Source: Shewanella psychrophila
Lineage (GTDB): Bacteria; Pseudomonadota; Gammaproteobacteria; Enterobacterales; Shewanellaceae
Direction: 5' to 3'
Length of the DNA stretch: 64,000 nucleotides
Assembly: GCF_002005305.1 (NCBI RefSeq)
Contig: NZ_CP014782.1
Span: forward strand, 1,612,001 to 1,676,000
In this document: in pieces, positions 16,989 through 25,889 of the stretch
Numbering within the stretch: the first letter of the stretch is position 1
How the letters are laid out: each line of letters opens with the position of its first letter
Position numbers and translations under genes: made by a program
Notes under the pieces: model-generated
Databases searched by the model: none
Told to the model about the DNA's origin: nothing
Seen by the model: only the letters and a program-made list of their open reading frames with translations

Positions 16989-19139
16989 TTATTCCGTCAA
17001 ATTAATTGTGGGACCTTTAACAGTGATTGTACCGTCACTACCGTCACTATTAATGCCAACAGACTTCGTTCCGGTGATATTTGTTGTACCGTCACTGTTA
17101 ATGACAACAGAGTCGGTACTCTTAATTGTCACTGCTTTATTCGCCTGATCCAGCTCGATAGTTTGCGAGCCTGACGTAAACGCAAGCGTTTGTTGTTGTG
17201 AATTAAGCAACATACTTAATTCGTCCTCTCCTGATTTAATTTTCCAGCCTTTTTCGGTGTGTTCTGCAGGTTTTATTGCTGCGGGATTTTGCGGATTGTG
17301 CAACGCACCTATAATAACCGGGTAGCATGGGTCACTTTCAATAAAATTGAGCACGACTTCGTCTCCCGGCTCAGGGTAACAATACAGGCCAGCTTGTTTG
17401 CTGGCATAAGGCATGGCAAACCGGGCCCAGAGCTGGTTTTGCTGTTGATCAGGGCCGAGTGCGTGGAGATGCACGCGTATTCGATCCAAGCCTAGCGGAT
17501 CATCTTTTTTATATTTAGCCACCGTCGCCATATGCATACCACTGATTGACGGTAACGGGGTTAACGGTTCGGCAAGGCCAAGGCTACCTATGGTGATAGT
17601 TGTAGTCCACTCCGATGGCATAACGTTATGCACCACCGAGGTAATGATAGCGGTACCATCAAGCTCGTCACCAAAACCGAAAAAAGCAATACTTTGCCCT
17701 GGCCTATACTGTGTTGTTCCCGCTAGCTCGAATTCACCTTGTGCCTGCGCCAAGTAAAAATTAACGAGCTTACTGTCAGCCCACGCTTTTATTTCACGGC
17801 TATCTTTAGGCGTACTGAAATGGCTCGACCAACTTTTCTTATTTAATGCCCGTTTTCCGCTGACCTCTAACGCTTGGCTACCCAGCGGCGAAGCTGCGGC
17901 TTTTTGAGGCTGCATCTTTTGTTTTTTAATATCCCATGAGGAAATGTCTAGCCCCTTAGGTTGATCTAAAGCGGTGAATGTCCAAGTGCCACTTTGCACT
18001 CCAACCCCATCTTTGTCGGCAAACAACCTATGGTCGGGTTCAGACTTAAGCTCAGGGGCAATAATCTCAACCTTATCTGGGTGAGCAACCAGCCAGGCAC
18101 CATTTGTATCTAGGCAACTGCGGATAAAATGCCAGTCACTGCAACGAAATTGCACTTTTTGTTCATGAGTCACTCGACGCATTTGTGTCTTTATTTTCTT
18201 TGCATACTTGACCGGGCCGCGACACAATTTCGAGATAATCTGTTGATCATTGTGTTTAAAAAAGACCTGAGAATGGCTTAGGTTGTCTACACGGCTCAAG
18301 GTATGATGTACTGTGAGGCTTAATACCCTATCGCCCTTGCTGATCGCTAAAGAATAGCTAGTAATGATGCCTTTAAACAACAATTCATCGTTTTCAGCTT
18401 TAACTTCAACTTTCACACCTGTTTTACACTCCGCAACCTCAGCGGCCTCTTCAGATCGACCTTGCCAGCCCCCTGGTATTGACAGCTGTAATTCTGCACT
18501 AGGGACCCCGTTGACTTGCAGCTTACTTGTCATGCGCATCAGCTTATGTTTTTGCAACTGTTTTCCTGCAACATACACCTTGATAGAATTCGGAGCGTTA
18601 CTCTGAGACTTATCTGTGCCTTGCATGACTGACGGCTGTACGCCTCCTTTAATGTCTTCACTTTTCTTATATTTAGGGTCTTCAATCAGTGTCAGTGTAA
18701 CCTCAGCCCTCAAAGGTGTGCCATCTCGGTCTAAATCTGTATAATTGACTAAAAATGTTTGAACTCTACAACAATATGATGCCCCCATGTCCATGAATAG
18801 CCTGCCCCAACTCACTGATAAATAGTTAGGTGCGCCTGATTTTTTACCATAGCACAAAGACCTTATTTGCTTAATTTGATCTGCAACTGAATTTTTATTG
18901 CCTGGCATCTTAGCATCACAAATCATGATTACCTTCAGCTCACCAGCTGACTGATGAAAAGTATTAGACTTAGACTCACTGCAAAAATCATCGGTGTGAT
19001 ATATATTATGGTGGGAAAGAGTCAGGGTATCGGGGTTGAACATAACAGGGAGTTCATCCACATAATCTTTCAACTGCCGCTCCTGCTCACTGTACGCGGT
19101 AAGTTTAAGTTTCGAGAGCATTTTATTTTGGCCTAACAT
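16989..19139 (-). CDS. Fused baseplate adaptor and VgrG-like spike (Afp7-Afp8)
   Basis: A 716-residue protein joining two eCIS parts. Residues 8-170 are an Afp7-type CIS tube-adaptor domain (VMFNPDTLTLS, MICDAKMPGN, YLSVSWGRLF, LDRDGTPLRAEVTLTLIED). After a linker, residues about 183-716 are the VgrG/gp27-gp5-like spike Afp8: an N-terminal gp27-like part, an OB-fold near 535-625 (GLDRIRVHLHALGPDQQ, YPEPGDEVVLNFIESDP, VIIGALHN) and a C-terminal repeat of DG-T-I pattern ending in a beta-helix. The start follows AGAGG. Adaptor and spike are separate genes in Afp and PVC. A stand-alone adaptor also precedes it here, so the fused copy is a second adaptor. Confidence 0.87.
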   Translation of the reverse strand: MLGQNKMLSKLKLTAYSEQERQLKDYVDELPVMFNPDTLTLSHHNIYHTDDFCSESKSNTFHQSAGELKVIMICDAKMPGNKNSVADQIKQIRSLCYGKKSGAPNYLSVSWGRLFMDMGASYCCRVQTFLVNYTDLDRDGTPLRAEVTLTLIEDPKYKKSEDIKGGVQPSVMQGTDKSQSNAPNSIKVYVAGKQLQKHKLMRMTSKLQVNGVPSAELQLSIPGGWQGRSEEAAEVAECKTGVKVEVKAENDELLFKGIITSYSLAISKGDRVLSLTVHHTLSRVDNLSHSQVFFKHNDQQIISKLCRGPVKYAKKIKTQMRRVTHEQKVQFRCSDWHFIRSCLDTNGAWLVAHPDKVEIIAPELKSEPDHRLFADKDGVGVQSGTWTFTALDQPKGLDISSWDIKKQKMQPQKAAASPLGSQALEVSGKRALNKKSWSSHFSTPKDSREIKAWADSKLVNFYLAQAQGEFELAGTTQYRPGQSIAFFGFGDELDGTAIITSVVHNVMPSEWTTTITIGSLGLAEPLTPLPSISGMHMATVAKYKKDDPLGLDRIRVHLHALGPDQQQNQLWARFAMPYASKQAGLYCYPEPGDEVVLNFIESDPCYPVIIGALHNPQNPAAIKPAEHTEKGWKIKSGEDELSMLLNSQQQTLAFTSGSQTIELDQANKAVTIKSTDSVVINSDGTTNITGTKSVGINSDGSDGTITVKGPTINLTE

Positions 19140-19268
19140 TATTTAACCTCTGTGATTTAGCAGCCGTCCACCCATCTTATTTATCATTCTGTGCCAGCGA
19201 CAGATTTTTATACGAACACAGGAGTGGATAATTGATTATGGAGGGGGAGGTGATCTTGGCGTAACCGA

Positions 19269-19772
19269 TCACAGATGACGCCCTTGAGCTTGTTGCAAAG
19301 TAAGGCTAGTGTCTTCGACCAGAGCCAGGTGTACCTCAGCCCTCAAAGGGCTGCCGTCTCGGTCAAAAGAAGTGAATATGACAGTACAACCTTTTACCCT
19401 GCCCCTGTAATCGCGGAGATCTCCCTCCCCCATGGAAAGCTTACCCCAACTGACGGATAGATAGAGCGGTTCACCTGTCTCGTCGTCAGGTGAGCATAGC
19501 GATTTCAGTTGCCTAAGCCGCTCACCCAGAGGGATAGTATTACCCGGCATTCTGGCATCAAATATCAAAACCAAACTAAGGTCACTGGGGCCAGTACTGC
19601 TGTATTTGTTAATCTTATCTTGCTGATTAAACACTTTATTCGTATGATACTCTGTATAATAAGACAAAGATAACGAGTCTGGATTATACATAGCTTCGAT
19701 GCTGGTAACCCACGGCTTTCGTCGCTCTTGGTCTGTATACCCTTGAATTGTCAGCTTAGCTAAAGTCTGCAT
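19269..19772 (-). CDS. eCIS adaptor protein (Afp7-like) lacking the LysM tail
   Basis: A 167-residue protein of the CIS tube-adaptor family: AMYNPDSLSLSYYTEYHT, LIFDARMPGN, LYLSVSWGKLS and FDRDGSPLRAEVHLALVED. In Afp7 and Pvc7 this domain is followed by a LysM domain of about 50 residues that helps seat the tube on the spike; here the protein stops ten residues after the adaptor domain. It shares clear similarity with the N-terminal part of the fusion protein 130 bases downstream. Its start overlaps the end of the DUF5908 gene by 13 bases. Confidence 0.82.
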   Translation of the reverse strand: MQTLAKLTIQGYTDQERRKPWVTSIEAMYNPDSLSLSYYTEYHTNKVFNQQDKINKYSSTGPSDLSLVLIFDARMPGNTIPLGERLRQLKSLCSPDDETGEPLYLSVSWGKLSMGEGDLRDYRGRVKGCTVIFTSFDRDGSPLRAEVHLALVEDTSLTLQQAQGRHL

Positions 19773-19921
19773 CTGTTGCCGCTCCTCATCTCTTCTTTAA
19801 TCAGCTTACGGATCATATTCTGCCAACGTTGCTCGTCCTGCTTAATTTGGGTAACACTTTTTACTGGAGACACATCAGTAACACGAGCCTGGATCACTAA
19901 CTCCCTGATCTCAATCGTCAT
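19760..19921 (-). CDS. Small eCIS protein DUF5908 (Afp6/Pvc6-like)
   Basis: A 53-residue protein starting MTIEIRELVIQARVTD and ending with a basic helix (DEQRWQNMIRKLIKEEM). The opening I-E-I-R-E-L-V-I is the signature of DUF5908 proteins found between the second tube and adaptor genes of eCIS loci. Role unknown in detail, thought to be an assembly or minor structural factor. It overlaps the upstream tube gene by 4 bases (ATGA) and the next gene by 13. Confidence 0.85.
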   Translation of the reverse strand: MTIEIRELVIQARVTDVSPVKSVTQIKQDEQRWQNMIRKLIKEEMRSGNRCRL

Positions 19922-20511
19922 GCCTTTATCCCCGGCATCATGCGCATATTTTGGTAACGCAATTCTAAACGGTTGATTAAGATTGCATTAGAATTTGCAT
20001 CCAAATCCCCTGACTGCCAGCTCACGGGCAACGCATTGTTGATGAACCAGCTTGTCACTGGAACATTACTATTATCAAGCAGCATAATTATTACATTCAA
20101 ATATGATGGATATTCACCACAAAACTGACGCTCAAATTGTAAAGTCAAGGGAGTTGGGGTCATCACCCCTCGCTCCAACACCAAAGAGCCATGTTCGATT
20201 TTACCGGCCAAATGATAATTGCGCATATTTTCGCCACCTTCATTTATCGAGGTGGTTTTTAGCGTACGACTAAGCCCGGATATCTTCTGGAAGGATATGT
20301 CGACTGGACTTGGGATGCATGGATATTTTACTGATATTGCTGGGCCCATTCTTCTAGATGTCCTTGGAATACCAGGAATAGCTGGAATGGGTAACTCTCC
20401 AAACATGAAACAGGTCGCAAATCGGTGAGATACCGAGGGAGAAAAAGCAATATCGTTGACAGAGTTTATCGTATCTGTCACTGGATTATTAAATGAGGGT
20501 ATAAATGACAC
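19918..20511 (-). CDS. eCIS inner tube initiator (Afp5/Pvc5-like)
   Basis: A 197-residue gp19-type tube protein (FQKISGLSRTL, GSLVLERGVMTPTPLTLQFE, and the C-terminal ILINRLELRYQNM). It has about 40 extra N-terminal residues compared with the main tube protein, as expected for the ring that joins tube to baseplate hub. It begins with GTG, supported by AGAGG six bases upstream. It is coupled by ATGA to the DUF5908 gene. Confidence 0.85.
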   Translation of the reverse strand: MSFIPSFNNPVTDTINSVNDIAFSPSVSHRFATCFMFGELPIPAIPGIPRTSRRMGPAISVKYPCIPSPVDISFQKISGLSRTLKTTSINEGGENMRNYHLAGKIEHGSLVLERGVMTPTPLTLQFERQFCGEYPSYLNVIIMLLDNSNVPVTSWFINNALPVSWQSGDLDANSNAILINRLELRYQNMRMMPGIKA

Positions 20512-20618
20512 TTGAAACCTCTACAGGTGAAATACAAAAGATGTTACTCAGCGAGCAATCTCTCAATATTTAATTTGGCTAAGTACTTAACGCAACATCG
20601 CAACCTTGATAAGCAAAC

Positions 20619-21803
20619 TCATTGGGCGAATACCAAGCTAAATTCAATAAATTCTGCGGGCGCTAAGGGGGATAACTTAATCGTCATAAGCATACGCCCA
20701 GCTAAGATATCCTCTTGAGTCATCGTCTCTCCTAACCCCAGAGAAATTTGAAATGCATCATCCTCAATATCTCCGGCTAATGCTCCTTGATACCAAAGCT
20801 CATATAACCAGTTATTGACCAGCCCTTTCAACTTATACCAGGTCAGCTCATTATTAGGTTCATACACAAACTGTTGACCCAAAAGACCCAGCTGTTGCTC
20901 GCAATAAGAGAGCAAACGTCGAGTTTGCACATACCGTGAGACGAGTTGTGTTGACTTGGATAAAGTGCGGCACCCCCAAATTTTAGTGCCTCGTCCGGGA
21001 AAATCACGAATGAGGTTCACCGCAATTTCACAGGGTTGATCAATAAAACCGTAATGAGACCGAGTAGGGTTATTCACCTGTGCCAGTGTCACATTGGCTG
21101 GTGCGCACCACAGGCCTTTACCTTGGTCGACTTTTTGAATCGCCGCTATAACCGCGGCCGAGGGCGGCACGACAATATTCGTCGCTTCAGTACCTGGATT
21201 AGCAGCTGCATAAGTATCTGGGTAATGTGTTTCCAGATGTGGCCAATAGGCAGCACCATAATTATCGCCGGGTATCTCTGCGTTCAATAACTCTTTCTGT
21301 GCAATGATGGGCGTATCAGGCGTATCTAAGATAGCGAACAAGCCTGAGCGTACCTGACATACAGCAAGCAAGTGCTTCCAGGCTAACAGGTGATCCGCAA
21401 GCGTTTCCAGTTTGATAATATCAGGAAAGGCCAATAAGCTAATGCTGTCCTCCGCTTCAACTTTAGCGATTAACGGCGTGAACTTATCTTGGATAGCTAA
21501 CCAGCCACCCTTTACTTCGCTTCCGAGTGAGAAAACAAAACCACTTTGGCCACCATTGTCAAAATAATGTTTGATTGAATAGTAAAATTTAGAATATTGC
21601 TCCGTCGGTAACAGATCGTTAAAAAACCTGATCCTAAAGTCCTCAAACGAGGTGATTTCCACTAGGTCTTGATGATCATCACTCTCTGTATAGCCAATAA
21701 ATAGCGGCACAGCGGTTTGTGGAGCTTCTCGCGAAATGATGCTTGAGTGATTAATGCTCACTCCTGGCTGTTGATTTAGCACATTATACCTCCTGTTATT
21801 CAC
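20619..21803 (-). CDS. eCIS sheath protein 2 (Afp3/Afp4-like)
   Basis: A 394-residue contractile sheath protein: PGVSINHSSIISREAPQTAV at the N-terminus and the conserved C-terminal core (FPGRGTKIWGCRTLS, RRLLSYCEQQLGL, NNWLYELWYQGALAG). It resembles the second sheath class of Afp/PVC, which contacts the baseplate or end of the sheath. It begins with GTG and has only a weak ribosome site, which may keep it less abundant than the main sheath. PVC loci carry three sheath genes. Only two are present here. Confidence 0.88.
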   Translation of the reverse strand: MNNRRYNVLNQQPGVSINHSSIISREAPQTAVPLFIGYTESDDHQDLVEITSFEDFRIRFFNDLLPTEQYSKFYYSIKHYFDNGGQSGFVFSLGSEVKGGWLAIQDKFTPLIAKVEAEDSISLLAFPDIIKLETLADHLLAWKHLLAVCQVRSGLFAILDTPDTPIIAQKELLNAEIPGDNYGAAYWPHLETHYPDTYAAANPGTEATNIVVPPSAAVIAAIQKVDQGKGLWCAPANVTLAQVNNPTRSHYGFIDQPCEIAVNLIRDFPGRGTKIWGCRTLSKSTQLVSRYVQTRRLLSYCEQQLGLLGQQFVYEPNNELTWYKLKGLVNNWLYELWYQGALAGDIEDDAFQISLGLGETMTQEDILAGRMLMTIKLSPLAPAEFIEFSLVFAQ

Positions 21804-21858
21804 AACTGAGGGAGTAAATACGAGGCCGGCTCAGCCAGCCTCGTATTTACATTCAAAC

Positions 21859-23229
21859 TTACTGAGCAACATCCTGAGTAAATTGCAGGATAATGAACTC
21901 AGCAGGGCGGACCGCCGCCATACCTACTTTAACGATCATCTTACCTTGCTTGATGTCATCCATGTCCATGGTGATACCTTTGCCCACCTGAACAAAGAAT
22001 GCCTCTTCTGGCTTAGTGCCCATCAATGCACCATTTTTCCATAACTTGGTCAGATAGCTGGTGACAGAAGCGCGCACAGCTTCCCAGGTCGGTTGGCTAT
22101 TAGGCTCAAACATTGCCACTTTCATTGCGTCCTTGATGTCTTTCTCGGCGCTGCTGAATAGACGACGTACCGGCACATAACGCCATTGGTCAGAATCATC
22201 ACGAGTACGTGCGCCCCAAATGGTGGTAGGTCCATTATTGAATTGACGGATCATATTCAGTGCCCTGCCATCCCCTTGGGTAAAAGCGCCTTGTAGCGTA
22301 TCTGTGACTTTATACTTAGGCGTCACACCGGCTAAGGTCATATTAGCTGGTGCTTTCCATACCCCGACAGTATTGTCATTTTTACAATATGCACCGGCGA
22401 TAGCCGCGCTCGGCGGAATATCGTCAACGGTCCAATCCGCTTGTAACCAAGGATAATACACTGCGGTATACGCTGAGCCGCCATAACCTGAAACAGAGGT
22501 TCCAATCGTCAATTCAGCTGCTTCATTAGGACCATCATAAATCGCAAACAGGTTGCTACCGAGTCCCGTAAGAGTATTAACAGCATCTGAGAAATCAGAA
22601 GTCTCGACACCTGCTTGCACCAACAAGGTGATGTCATCATGCTTTGGCACTTCAGTTAGTAACGAGTCTACAGGGATCAAGTAACAAGTACCGCCGCCGT
22701 TGTTAAAATAGACGCGCATGCAGTTATCAACGTCTGTAATCGATGCAGGATAAACATGTACTTTATGTGTAACCTGTAGAGGTAGACCGTCTTGTGAAAA
22801 CACCACCACGTGATCCGCAGGATTATTTAAATTTGAAACAACACTATACTGAACGCTATCCGCAGTCACAAGAGTCTCGTGCGATGCACGAGGCACCGGT
22901 TCGCCGTTCATAAAAAATTCGGCAGTCAGGTCAGCACTCACGGATAAACCACACAAAAACGGCTGGCTTACATTCAGCCCCAGCGCTTTCAGACTCAACA
23001 TAGCACTTGTTGACCCTGCGCTAATATTCACATCTGCATCAGGGTCTATGTTGATTTTTTGATAATCCATATAGCTATCAAGACGTTTAGCCTTATCGCT
23101 ACCAAAGCCAATTGCAGCTCCCGTCTTAACGGCAAAAGCTGGTATCGCGGTGTTACTGTGTGATACAGACAGGCTCAGGCGGTTTTGCTCTTCAATATAA
23201 ACACCTGGGTAAGTTGTTGTTGTTGTCAT
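21859..23229 (-). CDS. eCIS main sheath protein (Afp2/Pvc2-like)
   Basis: A 456-residue sheath protein beginning with PGVYIEEQNRLSLSV and ending with the sheath core (IRQFNNGPTTIWGARTR, RRLFSSAEKDIKDAM, KLWKNGALMGTKPEEAF, GMAAVRPAEFIILQ). The last part is the handshake region of contractile sheaths. AAGGA precedes the ATG. It follows the tube gene by 19 bases, as in other eCIS loci, and should be the most abundant particle component with it. Confidence 0.93.
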   Translation of the reverse strand: MTTTTTYPGVYIEEQNRLSLSVSHSNTAIPAFAVKTGAAIGFGSDKAKRLDSYMDYQKINIDPDADVNISAGSTSAMLSLKALGLNVSQPFLCGLSVSADLTAEFFMNGEPVPRASHETLVTADSVQYSVVSNLNNPADHVVVFSQDGLPLQVTHKVHVYPASITDVDNCMRVYFNNGGGTCYLIPVDSLLTEVPKHDDITLLVQAGVETSDFSDAVNTLTGLGSNLFAIYDGPNEAAELTIGTSVSGYGGSAYTAVYYPWLQADWTVDDIPPSAAIAGAYCKNDNTVGVWKAPANMTLAGVTPKYKVTDTLQGAFTQGDGRALNMIRQFNNGPTTIWGARTRDDSDQWRYVPVRRLFSSAEKDIKDAMKVAMFEPNSQPTWEAVRASVTSYLTKLWKNGALMGTKPEEAFFVQVGKGITMDMDDIKQGKMIVKVGMAAVRPAEFIILQFTQDVAQ

Positions 23230-23248
23230 GTTAAATCCTTAATTAAAA

Positions 23249-23701
23249 TTAGTGAGCGATAAAAGTAACGCGATCAGCAGTCAGGGAAATTTCCTGTACC
23301 GCGATGTCATTACTTGTGGCATCAAAAGAAGGCGCGGTCAGGCCTGTAGGGAAAGCATTAACCACGCTCCAGGAAGCCAGCAACTCGCTACCGGTTTCAT
23401 CCGTCAAACTGATCATCAGGTCACGTTTTTCAACCGCATTCAGACTGATAGTGCTCAACCAGTCATGCAAGGCATTTTTTCCCTTAAATACGCCTTTAGA
23501 CAGAGTGATATTGCTCACTTGCAGTTGACCCGGCATGCGAAAAATACCGCCGGTGCCGTCTTTATATTCAATTGACTCGTATTTAATATCCAAACCGGAG
23601 ACCGATTTAAAAGACACTTTTTCATCCCCCAAAGACACGACAAAACGATAAGTTGGGATCGGATATTCTGCGGCAATAGTGTCGGCAGTTGTAGTAGACA
23701 T
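23249..23701 (-). CDS. eCIS main tube protein (Afp1/Pvc1-like)
   Basis: A 150-residue gp19/Hcp-fold tube protein: EYPIPTYRFVVSLGDEKVSF, then SIEYKDGTGGI, RMPGQLQVSNITLSKGVF and the closing AVQEISLTADRVTF. It stacks as hexamers to form the inner tube. AAGGAG lies seven bases before the ATG. The 300 bases upstream recur, with the first codons of the gene, around 25.5-25.8 kb. Confidence 0.93.
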   Translation of the reverse strand: MSTTTADTIAAEYPIPTYRFVVSLGDEKVSFKSVSGLDIKYESIEYKDGTGGIFRMPGQLQVSNITLSKGVFKGKNALHDWLSTISLNAVEKRDLMISLTDETGSELLASWSVVNAFPTGLTAPSFDATSNDIAVQEISLTADRVTFIAH

Positions 23702-23995
23702 AAAGTCTCCTTAGTTAACAGTAATAAAAAATTGATATAACCCTTTGAAGGTTCTTTCGATGAGAATCCACAGGGATAATGCGTCAACAAGACACAAATC
23801 CGCCTCGATTGTCAGCAAAGTTATCAGCAGTGAAAGTTATAAACAGAAAAGCGCTAAACCGAATGGTTAGCGGTATCACAATGACTTGCCGCCAGATTTT
23901 TACACTAGGTAAAAAGCAGAAGCTAAAGTCAAAAGTCAAAAGTCAAAAGTCAAAAGTGGACTTTAAACTTAAAGAGATAGTTAAGTTTAAAGGAG
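23652..23995. repeat. Duplicated tube leader, copy 1 (active gene)
   Basis: The first 16 codons of the tube gene plus about 290 upstream bases match 25508-25830 at roughly 85 percent by eye, in the same orientation. Conserved landmarks are TAGTTAACAGTAATAAAA, AGTGAAAGTTATAAACAGAA and TTTTTACACTAGGTAA. The interval between the copies holds the tail-fibre-like gene. Confidence 0.85.
23925..23957. repeat. Heptanucleotide tandem repeat in the tube leader
   Basis: About 4.7 copies of AAAAGTC, beginning with AAAGTC. The matching spot in the second leader copy near 25.78 kb has a single unit. It lies about 225 bases before the tube start codon. Confidence 0.85.
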
Positions 23996-24192
23996 CTGGC
24001 AGCCTTAAAGCCAAAAATTGAATCGACTCATATCAGCCTTATGCTATAAAAAATAATTTAGCTCCCCAAGTGAAAGAAAAGCTACATAACGACCTAAAAA
24101 CATCAAAAGACCCGATGACTTTACATTTCAACAAAGCCTCGGATCGAGCACCGAGCGAATGCCCAGCTCTCTTAAATCTTCCGCACAAAAAT

Positions 24193-25329
24193 TCAAGACA
24201 GATCCGCGTACCACACACCATTTTTAGTCCTAACCCCGATCTTCACAGGTCCTCTCCCAAGGTTACCTTCGGGGTCATTGAATTGTAATTCACCATAGTT
24301 CTGCTTATACACCCATGAACCTCCATGTACCCCAAATCCTATACCGTATACGTCCACCGCTGACAACGCCGTCCAATCATTTGCGAGAGCATATCCCTTT
24401 AAACCCTCTACTATGACTACCCATCTGGAGAAATTCGAATGCGGAAGACGGTAAGCTCTCACTGTGTACAACGGTTTCGGAAGATTGTTAGAATGATAAA
24501 CATATGCTATTCCGGTCCTTATATTACTCTCACGAAACGACTCTAAAACACGGGAATTAACCCATTCTTCATTAATGCCTATGCGGGCAGGGACTGAGCC
24601 GCTAGCCGCTACATGCTTCAAGCCAGTGCCAGCAAGTTTCTCTACGTTGAGGCCAACCCCGCCAGTATTCACATCCAGAGCGTTGCGGGTATCCTCCCAG
24701 CGGTTGATTTTGATGCTAGCTGCATCCGTACCCTCGACAGCCGCCAAGCCAGTGCCAGCAAGTTTCTCTACGTTGACGGCAACCCCGTAATCATTCACCT
24801 CCAGAGCGTTGCGGGTATCCTCCCAGTTGTTGATTTTGATGTTAGCACCGCCGTGCGATGCATCCGTACCCTCGACAGCCGCCAAGCCAGTGCCAGCAAG
24901 TGTCTGTACGTTGACGGCAACCCCGCCGGCTTCCACCTCCAGAGCGTTGCGGGAATCCTCCAAGCGTTCGAGTTGGATGTGGGCAGCGACTTGAGTTTGA
25001 CTGTTAGCCTCGACATGCTTCAAGCCAGCGCCAGCAAGTTTCTCTACGTTGAGGCCAACCCCGCCGGCTTCCACCTCCAGAGCGTTGAGGACATTGTCAT
25101 CACGCTTTAATTGGAGTGCGCCGGAGGTCGCCTCCAGGTCTAAGCCAATACCGGGCCCATTCCCCTGCTCTCCCATGGCGAGGTATCCTTTATCTGCCAT
25201 GTTGATGAGTTCATTGAAATTCATTTCAGTTGGGACCTGTCCGGCCGCGAACGCTGTTTTTAGGCTTCCTGCTAAATCTGAACTTGGGTTCGCTGCAGAT
25301 TTGATTTTACTGGTGATAGGCTTTGTCAT
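24193..25329 (-). CDS. Tail-fibre-like protein with internal repeats
   Basis: A 378-residue protein. Residues about 19-52 carry an anchor motif (LAGSLKTAFAAGQVPTEMNF, then ELINMADKG) shared with the 63-residue gene at 10.5 kb. Residues 60-250 are four imperfect units of 42-46 residues with the cores RNALEVEAGGV and LNVEKLAGTGL, a pattern typical of trimeric beta-rich phage fibres. Residues 255-378 are a separate domain rich in Tyr, Gly and Trp, ending GVWYADLS, the likely receptor-binding head. I infer it is the eCIS fibre (Afp13 role) placed upstream of the tube gene. It might instead be a cargo protein. AGGA precedes the ATG at 12 bases. Confidence 0.65.
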   Translation of the reverse strand: MTKPITSKIKSAANPSSDLAGSLKTAFAAGQVPTEMNFNELINMADKGYLAMGEQGNGPGIGLDLEATSGALQLKRDDNVLNALEVEAGGVGLNVEKLAGAGLKHVEANSQTQVAAHIQLERLEDSRNALEVEAGGVAVNVQTLAGTGLAAVEGTDASHGGANIKINNWEDTRNALEVNDYGVAVNVEKLAGTGLAAVEGTDAASIKINRWEDTRNALDVNTGGVGLNVEKLAGTGLKHVAASGSVPARIGINEEWVNSRVLESFRESNIRTGIAYVYHSNNLPKPLYTVRAYRLPHSNFSRWVVIVEGLKGYALANDWTALSAVDVYGIGFGVHGGSWVYKQNYGELQFNDPEGNLGRGPVKIGVRTKNGVWYADLS

Positions 25330-25425
25330 GATAGTTGTTATCCTGTCGCTTTATTATACAAATCAGTGATTTTTAGCTTGCACAAAAGCGTTATTAAGCT
25401 TTTATGCAATTGTCATTGAGTACTG

Positions 25426-25557
25426 CTAAACTTTTCGCGTTAAAGAGCTACCGAGTTTTTGAGCCGCGGGCCAACAGCACTCTTTTATGCCCCCAAAGAC
25501 ATAACAAGTCGGGACCGGATATTCTGCGGCAATATCCTCGGCAGCTGTAGTAGACAT
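25426..25557 (-). pseudogene. Truncated duplicate of the tube gene
   Basis: Begins MSTTAAEDIAAEYPVPT, matching the first residues of the tube protein, with the same AAGGAG leader. A short deletion near codon 18 shifts the frame and after about 40 codons the match is lost; the frame ends at 25426. It cannot form a tube subunit. It is the 3' edge of the duplicated leader segment. Confidence 0.85.
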
Positions 25558-25830
25558 AAAAGTCTCCTTAGTTAACAGTAATAAAAGATTGATATAACCC
25601 ATTGAAGATTCTTTCGATGAAAATCCACAGCAATAATGCGTCAGCAAGGCTCAAATCCGCCTCGATTGCCAGCAAAGTCATCAACAGTGAAAGTTATAAA
25701 CAGAAAAGCGCTAAACCTAATGGTTAGCGGTATAGCAATGTCTTGCCCCAGCTTTTTACACTAGGTAAGAAGTAGAAGTTAAAGTCAAAATTGGACTTTA
25801 ACCTTAATGTGATATTTAAGCTCAAAGGAG
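25508..25830. repeat. Duplicated tube leader, copy 2 (upstream of the fibre gene)
   Basis: Partner of 23652-23995 in direct orientation. It may carry a working promoter for the fibre-like gene, since it includes the whole 290-base leader of the tube gene. Confidence 0.85.
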
Positions 25831-25889
25831 TGAATAAGGGTGATTAATCCAACCAGTAATTACGCTATGTGCTGTCAGGCTTACTTGAG

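Noticed and set aside
23515..23790. Minus frame in the tube leader beginning MLTHYPCGF
   Set aside because: It is open in both leader copies, but the differences are not biased to silent positions. It overlaps the start of the tube gene in another frame.
24613..25110. 165-codon plus frame across the fibre repeats
   Set aside because: Antisense shadow of the fibre-like gene's repeats, without start signal.
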